A program made the translations under genes and the position numbers. A stretch of 64,000 nt of DNA from Trichococcus collinsii (GTDB lineage: Bacteria > Bacillota > Bacilli > Lactobacillales > Aerococcaceae): the NCBI RefSeq assembly GCF_900107505.1, contig NZ_FNQH01000002.1, forward strand, positions 496,001 through 560,000, written 5' to 3'. Positions 15,389-24,248 of this stretch are shown here, in pieces; the first letter of the stretch is position 1; each line of letters starts with the position of its first letter. The notes below the pieces were generated by a model that was given only the letters and a program-made list of their open reading frames with translations, was not told the origin of the DNA and ran no database searches.

Positions 15389-16546
15389 ATGATCGTCAAC
15401 CGTAACACAATCAGGGAACAAAACGAGACCATCGTTTTGACAGCAATCATCAATCATCCCAATACTTCACGAGCGGCCATCTCTCATGATTCCGGACTCA
15501 ATAAGGCAACCGTATCCGAAATTGTCAAAAAACTGCTTAAGGAAAAACTTGTCGTCGAACTCGGTACAGGTCAAAGTTCCGTCGTTGGCGGGAGAAAACC
15601 GGTGTTGTTAAAGGTGAATGCGAATGGCGGATACGCGATGAGTTTGACCATTACACAAACAAAGATTTCTTCTCTTGTCTGCAATCTTCAAGGCAGGATC
15701 GTCGCACAGTATGATTTGGTCAGAAAAGTGGAGGCCAGCAATATTATCGACAGCATCGAGGAAGTGGTCATCTACCACAGGAAGAACCTCAATAAGACCC
15801 CATTTCGCTTCGTGGGGATTGTTGTCTCCATCGACGGCTTTGTGCACGAAGATGAGATAGTAGCATCAACTAACAAAATGTTAGAGCATCTGACCGCCAA
15901 ACATCTGGAGAGCGAGGCAATCGACTGCCCGATTTACCTAGAGAACCAGAATAATCTAGCGGTGATAGCCGAAGCTGTATTCGCTCATTCCCCGGGGAAC
16001 ATCATCAGTATCGATCTGGATGAAGGCATTGGTTCCGGGATTTTGCTACAGAACCGGTTGTTCCGAAGCAAAAACAGTTTGGCGGGCAATCTGGGGCACA
16101 CGATCCTCTATCCATTCGGGAAAGACTGCGACTGCGGCAAACAAGGCTGCCTGAACCAATATTGTTCAACGAGTGCTTTGGTTGCAGAAATCAGGGAGCT
16201 GAAGAAGGATTCCGCACTTAAGCTGGCTGATCTGATTACCTTGTATAAAACAGGCGATGCAGATGCCAAAAACGTATTGGACCATCTCGTGCTGCATATG
16301 AGCATTGCGATCAGCAATGTCGTCAGTCTGTTCGATCCGGAAAAAGTCTATCTGAATGGTGACCTCTTCCGTGCATTGCCGGAATGTGTGACAGCAATCC
16401 AAACGGAATTGAACCGGAAGTCCGGGCAAAAAGTTCCGGTTAGTTTGTCTACACTGGGGGAAAAAGGCGCACTTTTGGGCGGTATCGCATTGGCACTCCA
16501 GCATTTCTTCCAGGTTCCGCAATTGCAGCTCCATTTTGAAGATTGA
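15389..16546 (+). CDS. ROK family transcriptional regulator (XylR/NagC type)
   Basis: A 385-residue repressor. Residues 1-80 form a winged helix-turn-helix (NHPNTSRAAISHDSGLNKAT, then VVGGRKPVLL). The C-terminal ROK domain has the zinc-site motif CDCGKQGCLNQYC. In ROK sugar kinases the ATP-phosphate site reads ENDxN; here it is ENQNN, so the catalytic Asp is replaced by Gln, which fits a sensor rather than a kinase. The inducer is probably a sugar or sugar phosphate. It is followed, after a terminator, by an MFS carrier it may control. Confidence 0.88.
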   Translation: MIVNRNTIREQNETIVLTAIINHPNTSRAAISHDSGLNKATVSEIVKKLLKEKLVVELGTGQSSVVGGRKPVLLKVNANGGYAMSLTITQTKISSLVCNLQGRIVAQYDLVRKVEASNIIDSIEEVVIYHRKNLNKTPFRFVGIVVSIDGFVHEDEIVASTNKMLEHLTAKHLESEAIDCPIYLENQNNLAVIAEAVFAHSPGNIISIDLDEGIGSGILLQNRLFRSKNSLAGNLGHTILYPFGKDCDCGKQGCLNQYCSTSALVAEIRELKKDSALKLADLITLYKTGDADAKNVLDHLVLHMSIAISNVVSLFDPEKVYLNGDLFRALPECVTAIQTELNRKSGQKVPVSLSTLGEKGALLGGIALALQHFFQVPQLQLHFED

Positions 16547-16596
16547 AATTTGGGATGCCTGGAGCCTAATCCCAACAAATTGAACAGCTCTTTCTG

Positions 16597-16628
16597 TCGT
16601 CACATCCTCACGGGTGTGACGTTTTTTT
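16597..16628 (+). terminator. Terminator of the ROK regulator gene
   Basis: GTCACATCC-TCAC-GGGTGTGAC with a following T run. Confidence 0.8.
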
Positions 16629-16794
16629 TGACACTCTCTTGCTTTTTGTTGATTATTAATATAAGATTTTATATAAATAAACATGTATCCGGTTTCGTGA
16701 AACTACATTCCATATTGCGGAATGTCTTTTTGTTATACGGAAAGCCTGACATGAATCACATTTTACTTATCACGATGTAGAGAGGAACTATTAT

Positions 16795-18033
16795 ATGACC
16801 TTACGCCACTATCTATCTTTTTTATCTGCAGCCTTTTTGATCATGGCCATGTACATTGCCGGGAATGCGGTTGGTTTCTTCGTTGAGCCGATTACCATGG
16901 AATTAGGCTTCACTCGCAGTGCTTTTTCGCTTTACATCAGCCTGTCGACTCTGACCGGCGTCTTCGTGCTTCCCCTAATCGGACAATTTCTACCTAAATT
17001 TGGTGCAAAGCGCTTACTGATCGGAGGAGGACTCTGGGTTTCGCTTGGATTTGTTTGGCTGGCATTCGCCACTCGTTTATGGCAATTTTATCTGGGAGGC
17101 ATCTTCCTCGGTTTGTTCATGATGCCGATCACCATGTTTTTGGCGATCTTGTTGATCAACAATTGGTTCACCGCCAAAAAAGGATTGATGATGGGCTTGT
17201 TGAATGCCTCTGGGGGACTTGCGGGAGCCATTGTTTCGATGATTATGCCGACATTTCTGGATAACTTTGGTTGGCGCATGGGTTACTTTCTGATTGCAGG
17301 GCTTTTTGCGCTCCTGACTGTACCGAACGCCCTCTTTATGTTGGTTGAAAATCCTGGCACTATCGGCCTGAACGCTTATGGAGACGAACTGGCCGCTCGA
17401 AACCAAAACAATCAACCTATACATGATCTGTCCATCACTTATGAAGATGCCAAAAAGATGAAACCGTTTTACATTTTGTTCATAGGCATTTTCCTTTCCG
17501 CTTTCGGAGGTGGGATGATGCAACATTTGCCAGCGCACTTCAGCGGGATGTCCTTCACATCCGGACAGGTCGGCACATTGTTTTCGCTCATCATGGCCGG
17601 CATGATTATCGCCAACATTTCGGTTGGGGCCATCAATGACAAAATCGATTCGACCATCACCCTTACAGTTGTTGTTGTCTGCATGGTGATCGCTTTGTTC
17701 TTCCTTGCGAACACCCGCTCTTTCCTGGCCTTGTCGATCGTCATGTTCATCCTCGCGTTCGGACTAGGCGGACCAGCGGTGTTGACCCCGTTGATAGTGA
17801 GCGAAGTCTTCGGTATCGGGGATTACCCGCGCATCTGGTCGATTCTCGGCATGGCGCCTTCCATCGGGATGTCCATCTCCGGCCCGCTATGGGGAGCGGT
17901 TTATGATGTGACCGGCTCATATGCAATCGGCATGTATGCAATGATGGGCTTGGCCATCATCTACGGCATCTGTTACCTTTTCGCACTGAAAAGAGGACCG
18001 TTAAAACGTCCGCTGAACGTAACCGGCTTCTAA
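16795..18033 (+). CDS. MFS transporter (MCT/OFA-like)
   Basis: A 412-residue permease with 12 predicted membrane segments in two halves. The loop between segments 2 and 3 reads GQFLPKFGAKRLLIGGG, the usual MFS signature site. Overall pattern (GNAVGFFVEPITMELGFTRS near the start) resembles monocarboxylate or oxalate-formate type carriers; the substrate is not certain. The start follows GAGAGGAA. It lies downstream of a ROK regulator in the same direction. Confidence 0.85.
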   Translation: MTLRHYLSFLSAAFLIMAMYIAGNAVGFFVEPITMELGFTRSAFSLYISLSTLTGVFVLPLIGQFLPKFGAKRLLIGGGLWVSLGFVWLAFATRLWQFYLGGIFLGLFMMPITMFLAILLINNWFTAKKGLMMGLLNASGGLAGAIVSMIMPTFLDNFGWRMGYFLIAGLFALLTVPNALFMLVENPGTIGLNAYGDELAARNQNNQPIHDLSITYEDAKKMKPFYILFIGIFLSAFGGGMMQHLPAHFSGMSFTSGQVGTLFSLIMAGMIIANISVGAINDKIDSTITLTVVVVCMVIALFFLANTRSFLALSIVMFILAFGLGGPAVLTPLIVSEVFGIGDYPRIWSILGMAPSIGMSISGPLWGAVYDVTGSYAIGMYAMMGLAIIYGICYLFALKRGPLKRPLNVTGF

Positions 18034-18047
18034 TTTTGTATAATGAA

Positions 18048-18080
18048 AACACGCACAGTCGGCTGACTGTGCGTGTTTGT
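18048..18080. terminator. Terminator between convergent genes
   Basis: AACACGCACAGTC-GGCT-GACTGTGCGTGTT, a 13-bp perfect stem followed by T-rich sequence. Confidence 0.85.
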
Positions 18081-18083
18081 GTT

Positions 18084-19274
18084 CTATTTTTTTAGCCATT
18101 TTTTCAATGGACTGCTCTTCTTCAGGTTGTCCAAGACCTCTTTGACGTCCTGATCCTTGGTTCCCATTTTCAGGCGTTCCTGCATTTTTTCGCGCATCAG
18201 CGTCTCGATGTTGCTTAGGTCCGGATACTTGCCGTCCTTTTCACCTTTTGCCACAACGGTCAGCACCTCGATGTAGCTCATCGCCAGCGCGGTCGTTAGC
18301 ACGGCAGCCGTGGCGCCGCTGATGACCCCTCCGACGATCGTCCCCGCACCGGGGATCAGCTTTAGCAGGTTGGACACGATGTACCGCCCTAAATAAGTGG
18401 CTCCCCCTGTTCCGCCGACAGCACCAATCACACTGGTGATGGTAGCTTTATCCATTGAGATGCCGAAAATGGCAGTGATGTGGGCCAGCATGCCGATCTG
18501 CATCGGCACAAGGACAGTCGCATCGGAAAAAGGAATCGGTGTGAATCCGATGCCGAATGTGGTCACAATGTATTTGGTCGCCCAACTTCGGGATGCTTTC
18601 GCTTTACGCGCGATGTCCACCTGTTGGGCGTTGTTAAAAGCCTCTTTCGTCTCCTCCGGCAGCAAAGCAAACGTCCGCTCGATCAATTCCTTCAATCCGC
18701 TCTGCGGAAGCGCGAGCTCATCCGTGACGGCGTAAGGTTCCGCCATCACGTTCAGCACCCCGGCAATCGGCAAGTTCAGGTTTTCAATGTATTTCTTCAA
18801 CTCGTTCGCAGGCTGACCGATCGATTGCGTCAGGACGACCAACACCGGTAATAATCCGGAAAGTTCTTCCATAAAGGCGATCTCGGATTCCTCGATGCGG
18901 GAGGAATGCGCGTTGATGCAATAGTAGACCAAATGGATCGCCTTATCGGACCCTTCCTTTTGGCTCTTCTTGATGGCCTCGATGATTTCCTGCTTGACTT
19001 CGGTTTGGATCGGATGGCCCAATTCCAGCCCGCGCGTATCATACAGCACGATTGGCATGCCTTCCTTCGCGATCCGGCGCAAATGTTTCGTGACAGGTTT
19101 CCCGATGCCGGTCTCAGCCATCCGTTCCCGGAAGACATTGTTGATCAGCGTGCTTTTCCCGACGCCCGTCTTCCCCGCCAGCAGGATATTGACGGGATGC
19201 ATGTTTTCCACTTCTTCTTTTGTCTTGTTCAGTATCTCCTGGACCACATTCAAATCAAGGTTTCCTCTTCCCAT
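18084..19274 (-). CDS. GTPase with DUF697 domain
   Basis: A 396-residue protein. The N-terminal GTPase domain shows the P loop LLAGKTGVGKSTLIN (about 31-45), the switch motif LYDTRGLEL in place of DxxG, and VLVVLTQS where NKxD would be expected, so the base-recognition motif is not canonical. Residues from about 220 on form a DUF697 (YcjF-like) region with hydrophobic helices such as FGIGFTPIPFSDATVLVP that may insert in or bind the membrane. It lies 49 bp after the TetR gene in the same direction and probably shares its transcript. Confidence 0.8.
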   Translation of the reverse strand: MGRGNLDLNVVQEILNKTKEEVENMHPVNILLAGKTGVGKSTLINNVFRERMAETGIGKPVTKHLRRIAKEGMPIVLYDTRGLELGHPIQTEVKQEIIEAIKKSQKEGSDKAIHLVYYCINAHSSRIEESEIAFMEELSGLLPVLVVLTQSIGQPANELKKYIENLNLPIAGVLNVMAEPYAVTDELALPQSGLKELIERTFALLPEETKEAFNNAQQVDIARKAKASRSWATKYIVTTFGIGFTPIPFSDATVLVPMQIGMLAHITAIFGISMDKATITSVIGAVGGTGGATYLGRYIVSNLLKLIPGAGTIVGGVISGATAAVLTTALAMSYIEVLTVVAKGEKDGKYPDLSNIETLMREKMQERLKMGTKDQDVKEVLDNLKKSSPLKKWLKK

Positions 19275-19323
19275 GACGCTTCCTCCTGTCGCTCAAACAC
19301 AAACATGCTAATTTACGGAACGA

Positions 19324-19929
19324 TCATGTTCCTCTGGTTATTTCCACCACGCTTTGGGAAATGAAATAATACCCATACTCTCCCATCCGTTCCGGTGAGT
19401 CTTTCATGCCGTTCGTCACCCAGGAGTAGATCATCCCTTGGTAGGCGAAGGAAACGGCGGTGATCCAGTGTTCATAGGGTATGACGGTTTTTTTCGACCG
19501 GAGCTGTTCCTCCAATCGTCCCCTCAGATAGGTGTTGAATTTGAGCGGAAAGGAGTAGCTGCTTCGCCCGTTGAAAAGAACACTGAAGAAGCGCTCATTT
19601 TCTTTGATGTAACTGAAGATATCCGTGAACGCTTCAACCGTTATTTGCCTGAATTCTATTTCTGCTGCATCGGATAAAACCGTTGTCGTGATGGCTTTTC
19701 CTCGGTTCTGGAGTTCCAGGATCAGCGCATCGATATTTTTCTCCAACAGATCATGTTTATCTACGTAATGCAGGTAAAAAGTTCCCCGATTCACTTTTGC
19801 CCGTCCGGTAAGTTCCCTCACCGTCACTTCTTCGATGGATTTTTCTTCCAGCAGGGTTATCAACGCATGCAACAGGTTTTTCTTTGTGGCTATAACGCGC
19901 TTGTCTTGCGATTGTTTATTAGGATTCAT
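19324..19929 (-). CDS. TetR/AcrR family transcriptional regulator
   Basis: A 201-residue regulator. The N-terminal helix-turn-helix is clear: EEVTVRELTGRAKVNRGTFY then LHYVDKHDLL. The C-terminal domain resembles the TetR subgroup with a conserved WITAVSFAYQGMIYSWV segment (DhaS-like). The start follows AGGAG. It is followed directly by the DUF697 GTPase gene, suggesting an operon and possibly self-control. Confidence 0.88.
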   Translation of the reverse strand: MNPNKQSQDKRVIATKKNLLHALITLLEEKSIEEVTVRELTGRAKVNRGTFYLHYVDKHDLLEKNIDALILELQNRGKAITTTVLSDAAEIEFRQITVEAFTDIFSYIKENERFFSVLFNGRSSYSFPLKFNTYLRGRLEEQLRSKKTVIPYEHWITAVSFAYQGMIYSWVTNGMKDSPERMGEYGYYFISQSVVEITRGT

Positions 19930-20062
19930 GATTAGCTCCTGCTTCCAGAGTCTTATTTGGAATTATTTTCTGATATAGACTCCCAAAATGCTAACATGAT
20001 TATAGTATAGCCACCCCGAGATAACAAGTTTAACGGCCGCGGTTCAGATGGTCTGGCACGAC

Positions 20063-20109
20063 AAAAAAACTGCCCCAGTCCATTAAAGTGGACCGAAGCA
20101 GTTTTTTTC
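20063..20109. terminator. Terminator downstream of the YugP-type protease gene
   Basis: AAAAAACTGC and GCAGTTTTTTT enclose GTCC/GGAC pairing. The protease gene stop codon is at 20143 on the minus strand. Confidence 0.85.
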
Positions 20110-20142
20110 GGAAGTGATACAGGTTTACGCCGTTTCCATCAA

Positions 20143-20841
20143 TTAATCATCGTTGCTTCCGCCGCCGAAAAGCATCAGCAGACGGAGCAGTTGCAGGAAG
20201 CTCATGAAGGCCGCCGCGACATATGTCATGGCTGCTGCGACAAGAACTTTGCGGGCTTTCGGTACTTCTTGAGCATTCAGGATGCCGCCGTTCGACAGGA
20301 TCTTCAGAGCTCGGCCGGATGCATTGAATTCGACAGGCAAAGTGACCACCTGGAATAGGAAGCTGAACGAGAAAAAGAGGATCCCCAAATTGAGGAACGT
20401 CTGGTTCATGCCTGCGAACACACCGATCATGATCATCGGCATGGAAAGCGTCTGACCTAAATTGGCGGCCGGGACCAAACCGGCACGCATGCGCAACGGA
20501 ATGTAATTTTTTTGATCCTGGATCGCGTGACCGACTTCATGGGCAGCGACGCCGATAGCCGCAACCGAAGTCGAGTTGGCTGTCGTGTCGGAAAGACGCA
20601 ATACTTTGGCGCGCGAGTCGTAGTGGTCGGTCAGATCTCCGCGGACGCGCTCGATCTGCACATCATGGATGCCTGATTGCTCAAGGATGAAGCGTGCTGC
20701 ATCCGTAGCAGTGTAACCGTTTTGGCTTTTCACTTTGTTATAGGTATTGAAGGTACGTTTGACGAATCCCGAAGCAATCATGGAAACCACGATACCGAGG
20801 ATGATCAATATATAGGTGCTATCGAAGAATGGATACAACAT
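20143..20841 (-). CDS. yugP: Membrane zinc metallopeptidase, YugP type
   Basis: A 232-residue membrane protein with segments near the N-terminus (ILIILGIVVSMIASG), a middle pair and one at the C-terminus. The zinc-binding motif is HEVGH in VAAHEVGHAIQDQ. The sequence pattern VKSQNGYTATDAARFILEQ and the RAKVLRLSD segment are those of the YugP family (Zn-dependent membrane protease, Pfam Zn_peptidase_2). The biological substrate is not known. Copy 2 of the three-hairpin repeat lies about 165 bp upstream. Confidence 0.9.
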   Translation of the reverse strand: MLYPFFDSTYILIILGIVVSMIASGFVKRTFNTYNKVKSQNGYTATDAARFILEQSGIHDVQIERVRGDLTDHYDSRAKVLRLSDTTANSTSVAAIGVAAHEVGHAIQDQKNYIPLRMRAGLVPAANLGQTLSMPMIMIGVFAGMNQTFLNLGILFFSFSFLFQVVTLPVEFNASGRALKILSNGGILNAQEVPKARKVLVAAAMTYVAAAFMSFLQLLRLLMLFGGGSNDD

Positions 20842-21005
20842 GTCTCATCAACCTTTCTTTTAGTTACTCTACAGTATAGCATCCGATTATGAAGAAAAGG
20901 TGAAGAATGCTTACGGTTGTGTAATTTTATCAAATTCTTTAGATATTCGTTATATGCATAACCAGACTCCGGTTGGCCGGAGGAAAACAGTTCAAGGTGG
21001 CCCCT

Positions 21006-21133
21006 GCTCCGGCGAGGCTCCGCCCACCGGAGGACGTCAGTGACCTCTGGGCGCAGCTCCAGGGAAGTTGGCCTCATAGGAGAACACAAAAAAATGTTGG
21101 CTGAACTCCGGCCAAGCCTCCATTCACAGGAGC
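21006..21133. repeat. Three-hairpin intergenic repeat, copy 2
   Basis: About 128 bp in the same orientation as copy 1, with units bounded by CTCCGG/CCGGAGG, CTCCAGG/AGGAG and CTCCGGCC/CAGGAG, and the shared linker AATGTTGG. An extra palindrome, CTCCGGTTGGCCGGAG, lies just before it at about 20967-20982. It fills most of the 375-bp gap between the yugP start and the stop codon of the PatB gene. Confidence 0.75.
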
Positions 21134-21216
21134 AGCACAAGTTGCTGCTGCAATCTACGTTTACTCCAAATCAAGGGCTGCCTCGAATGAGACAGCCCCC
21201 AGTTGCTCTATTGATT

Positions 21217-22407
21217 TTATTTCCGGTATTTTTTCATGACTGTGACTAGGCGTTCCATCGCTTCCATCAGCGTTTTCGTTGGAGCTCCTAGGCTGATTCT
21301 CTCATATCCGCGGCCCTCGTCCCCGAATATGTAGCCTTCATCCAGGAACACTTGCGCTTCCTGCTCTGTGATGGTTTCTAAATGCTTGTGCGACAAACCG
21401 AAGGCACTGAAGTCCATCCATTGCAGATAAGTTCCTTCCAGATCGAAGACGGTCACTTCCGGCAGTTCCTTCGCCAAGAAATCCTTTAACGTCTCGTGGT
21501 TGTGCCAGATCAAAGCTTTGAACTCTTCCAGCCAGTCCTCGGCTGCCGTATAAGCGATCTCTGTCGCCTTCAAGCCGATGACGTTTGTTCCTCCGCCGAT
21601 GCCGGTCATTTCCATATCCATCTTGAATGCCTTGTGGAGCTCCGGATTCGAAATGATGACGTTGGAATTGCGCAGGCCCGCGATATTGAAGGACTTGCTG
21701 GCGGCGGTTGCTGTGATACAGATGTCCGCTGCTGCTTCGGATATGGCTGCCATCGGTGTGAATATATGGCCGGGCATGATCAGATCGTGGTGGATTTCAT
21801 CCGCCAAAATCACGACATCATTGGCGGCACAGATATCGACCACTTTCGCCAGTTCCGCTTTGGTCCAGACGCGGCCGACCGGATTATGCGGGTTACTAAA
21901 CAGCATCAGTTTTATGTTCGGATCTTTGGCTTTTTCAGCTAAACCTTCAAAATCGATTTCGTAACGATCTCCGTTGCGGACCAACGAATTGTTGATCAAC
22001 GTCCGTTTCGTGTTTTTGATCGACTTCATGAATGGGTAATAGACCGGTCCCATGTAAAGGACGCCGTCACCCGGTTCGGTGTATGCCCGAATAGCAGAAT
22101 AGAACGCCGCGATGATGCCCGGTGTGCAGATGATCCATTCCTTCTTGATTTCCCAAGAATGGCGGTTGCCCATCCAGTTGATGATTGCGCGGTAATAGTC
22201 TTCGGTCGGCAGATCATAGCCCATCACGGCTGTTTCGATATATTCCTGCAGCCCTTTGACGATCTGCGGTGCTGTCTTTATGTCCAAATCCGCTACGGAA
22301 AAAGGAAAAACATCCTTTCCCACATTCGGATTGCTTCTGTACATGGCTGCCCATTTTTCGGAACCGGTGTTGCTCCGGTTGACGGGCGTTTCAAAATCAT
22401 AATTCAT
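21217..22407 (-). CDS. patB: Cystathionine beta-lyase, PatB/MalY type aminotransferase
   Basis: A 396-residue PLP enzyme of fold type I. The PLP-binding lysine is in ATAASKSFNIAGLR, the Asp that contacts the pyridine nitrogen in ILADEIHHDL, and the sulfur-lyase signature FSNPHNPVGRVW is present. The opening DFETPVNRSNTGSEKW and FSVADLDIKTAP are typical of PatB/MalY C-S lyases, which cleave cystathionine to homocysteine, pyruvate and ammonia. It fits the methionine genes at 29.1 and 53.3 kb, though it has no T-box here. The start follows GGGAGGATG. Confidence 0.88.
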   Translation of the reverse strand: MNYDFETPVNRSNTGSEKWAAMYRSNPNVGKDVFPFSVADLDIKTAPQIVKGLQEYIETAVMGYDLPTEDYYRAIINWMGNRHSWEIKKEWIICTPGIIAAFYSAIRAYTEPGDGVLYMGPVYYPFMKSIKNTKRTLINNSLVRNGDRYEIDFEGLAEKAKDPNIKLMLFSNPHNPVGRVWTKAELAKVVDICAANDVVILADEIHHDLIMPGHIFTPMAAISEAAADICITATAASKSFNIAGLRNSNVIISNPELHKAFKMDMEMTGIGGGTNVIGLKATEIAYTAAEDWLEEFKALIWHNHETLKDFLAKELPEVTVFDLEGTYLQWMDFSAFGLSHKHLETITEQEAQVFLDEGYIFGDEGRGYERISLGAPTKTLMEAMERLVTVMKKYRK

Positions 22408-22489
22408 GAATGCATCCTCCCAACATTTGACTTACTTTTCATTCTAACATTCGTTTTGACAATTGCCACCCCTAATCAGATTTTAATGC

Positions 22490-22530
22490 AAAGAAAATGG
22501 AGAATCCATTTCGGATACTCCATTTTTCCC
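22490..22530 (-). terminator. Terminator of the arsR-ACR3-reductase unit
   Basis: On the minus strand GAAAAATGGAG pairs with CTCCATTTTC, about 20 bp after the reductase stop codon. Confidence 0.75.
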
Positions 22531-22551
22531 ATACATTCAGCGCCTCACCTA

Positions 22552-24219
22552 TCAGCTTTTTCTCTTCAGCATTTTGAGGTAACTTTGATAATTTTTGTTG
22601 CCGCCGGAAAGGTTGTAGACTTCCTGGAAGCCTAAATTGATCAAGACATTCTGAGCGGCATTTCCGGTTACTCCCTTATTGCAGTAGGTAACTGTCGGAA
22701 TCTCTTTGGAAAGCTCACCGGCGCGTGCACGCAGTTCCCCTAACGGGATGTGGATTGCATCTTGGACGTGCCCCTTCTCGAAGTCCTTGGCGGAACGCGT
22801 GTCGACCACTTGGATGGTTTCGCCTTTATGTTGCGTTTCGACCAATTGGGCCGGCGTCATCAAAGGATTTCCGTGCAAGGCGTTATCCAACGCCATGCCT
22901 GTATAATGGATAGGATCTTTTGTCGTTGCGAACGGCGGGGCATAAGCCAGGTCCAAATGGAACAGATCTTCCGCTTTCGCCTTGAAGGTGATGGCTGTGG
23001 CAAGGACATCGATCCGTTTGTCCACACCTTGAGTTCCTACAATTTGAGCACCCAAAACGCGTCCGGAAGCTTTATCCGCCAAGGCCTTGATGATCAGTTC
23101 CTTGCCGCCAAGGTATTCAGCGTGGTCAGGCTTGATGTTATAAAGGATTTCCACGGAATAACCGGCTGCCTTCGCTTCCCTTTCGGTCATGCCAGTCTGG
23201 CCGACATGCAGATTGAATACCCGGAAAATACCGGTACCCAGCACCCCACGATGTTCCAGATTTCCACCTGTAATCACATCACCGGCAATCCGTCCCATCT
23301 TGTTGGCCGTAGAGCCCAATGGACGGTAAATCGGTTTGCCTGTGATGACGGAGAAGCTTTCAGCCACATCGCCGACCGCATAAACATCCGGAAGATTCGT
23401 CTGCATTTTGCTGTTGACAGCAACCGCACCCGTAGCTCCGATTGTGACGCCGATTTCCTTCGGCAGTTGGATATTCGGACGCACGCCGGCAGCCAGGATG
23501 ACAATATCCGTTTCAATGGTGGCGCCTTTTGTCGTCACCACTTTTTTGACGGCCCCCTTACCTTCGATGGTCTTGACCGTATCCCCGAGGTGCAAATGCA
23601 CTCCATTGGCCATCAACACTTCTTCCACCCGGAAAGCCATATCCGCATCCATCGGTGGCATCACTTGATTTTCCAACTGAACGATGGTGACGTCCCAGCC
23701 TTTATGCACAAGCTGTTCGGCCATTTCCAGACCGATGAAACCGGCACCGATGATCAGTGCTTTTTTTGGTTGTTTCGCTTCCGAATAACTTTCAATGTCA
23801 CGAAGGTCCTGGATGTTGCGGACATGGAAGACATTATCGTAAGCACCCTGATCGAACGGGGGAGGCGTAAGTGGCGCCGCACCTGTCGCGAAAACCAACA
23901 CATCGTAAGCGTCCTCTTTGATTTCGCCGCTCTTCAGATCCTTAACTTGAATCTTTTTGGCTTCATGATCCACTTTCGTCACTTTGTGTTCCGTAAAGAT
24001 GGAGACATCATATCTCTTTTTGAACCATTTTGCATCCCGCGGCGTCAGGCGATCCACTGAATCGACTTCCCCACCGATTTTGTAGGGGATACCGCAGACG
24101 GAATAGGAGATGTCTTTCCCTTGGTCATAGACGACTATTTCTGCTTCCTCAGTGTTTCTGCGCGCTTTCGCTGCAACGGAGGTGCCCGCAGCTACTGAAC
24201 CGATTACGATGATTTTCAT
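22552..24219 (-). CDS. cdr: CoA-disulfide reductase with C-terminal rhodanese domain
   Basis: A 555-residue flavoprotein. FAD-binding IVIGSVAAGTSVAAKAR opens the protein; the single redox Cys42 lies in SYSVCGIPYKIGG, as in CoA-disulfide reductases; the NAD(P)H motif is IIGAGFIGLEMAEQL; the second FAD motif is DVYAVGDVAES. From about residue 460 a rhodanese domain carries a catalytic Cys in VTYCNKGVTG. Such fusions reduce CoA-disulfides, persulfides or polysulfides with NAD(P)H. It is 29 bp downstream of the ACR3 gene, so it probably restores thiols during arsenic stress (inference). Confidence 0.9.
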   Translation of the reverse strand: MKIIVIGSVAAGTSVAAKARRNTEEAEIVVYDQGKDISYSVCGIPYKIGGEVDSVDRLTPRDAKWFKKRYDVSIFTEHKVTKVDHEAKKIQVKDLKSGEIKEDAYDVLVFATGAAPLTPPPFDQGAYDNVFHVRNIQDLRDIESYSEAKQPKKALIIGAGFIGLEMAEQLVHKGWDVTIVQLENQVMPPMDADMAFRVEEVLMANGVHLHLGDTVKTIEGKGAVKKVVTTKGATIETDIVILAAGVRPNIQLPKEIGVTIGATGAVAVNSKMQTNLPDVYAVGDVAESFSVITGKPIYRPLGSTANKMGRIAGDVITGGNLEHRGVLGTGIFRVFNLHVGQTGMTEREAKAAGYSVEILYNIKPDHAEYLGGKELIIKALADKASGRVLGAQIVGTQGVDKRIDVLATAITFKAKAEDLFHLDLAYAPPFATTKDPIHYTGMALDNALHGNPLMTPAQLVETQHKGETIQVVDTRSAKDFEKGHVQDAIHIPLGELRARAGELSKEIPTVTYCNKGVTGNAAQNVLINLGFQEVYNLSGGNKNYQSYLKMLKRKS

Positions 24220-24248
24220 AATAATTTCTCCTTTTCAGTTAAGGTGGC

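Noticed and set aside
22750-24060. Long plus-strand open frame (436 codons) opposite the CoA-disulfide reductase gene
   Set aside because: It is antisense to a clear flavoprotein with all motifs, has no ribosome binding site and no recognisable domain.
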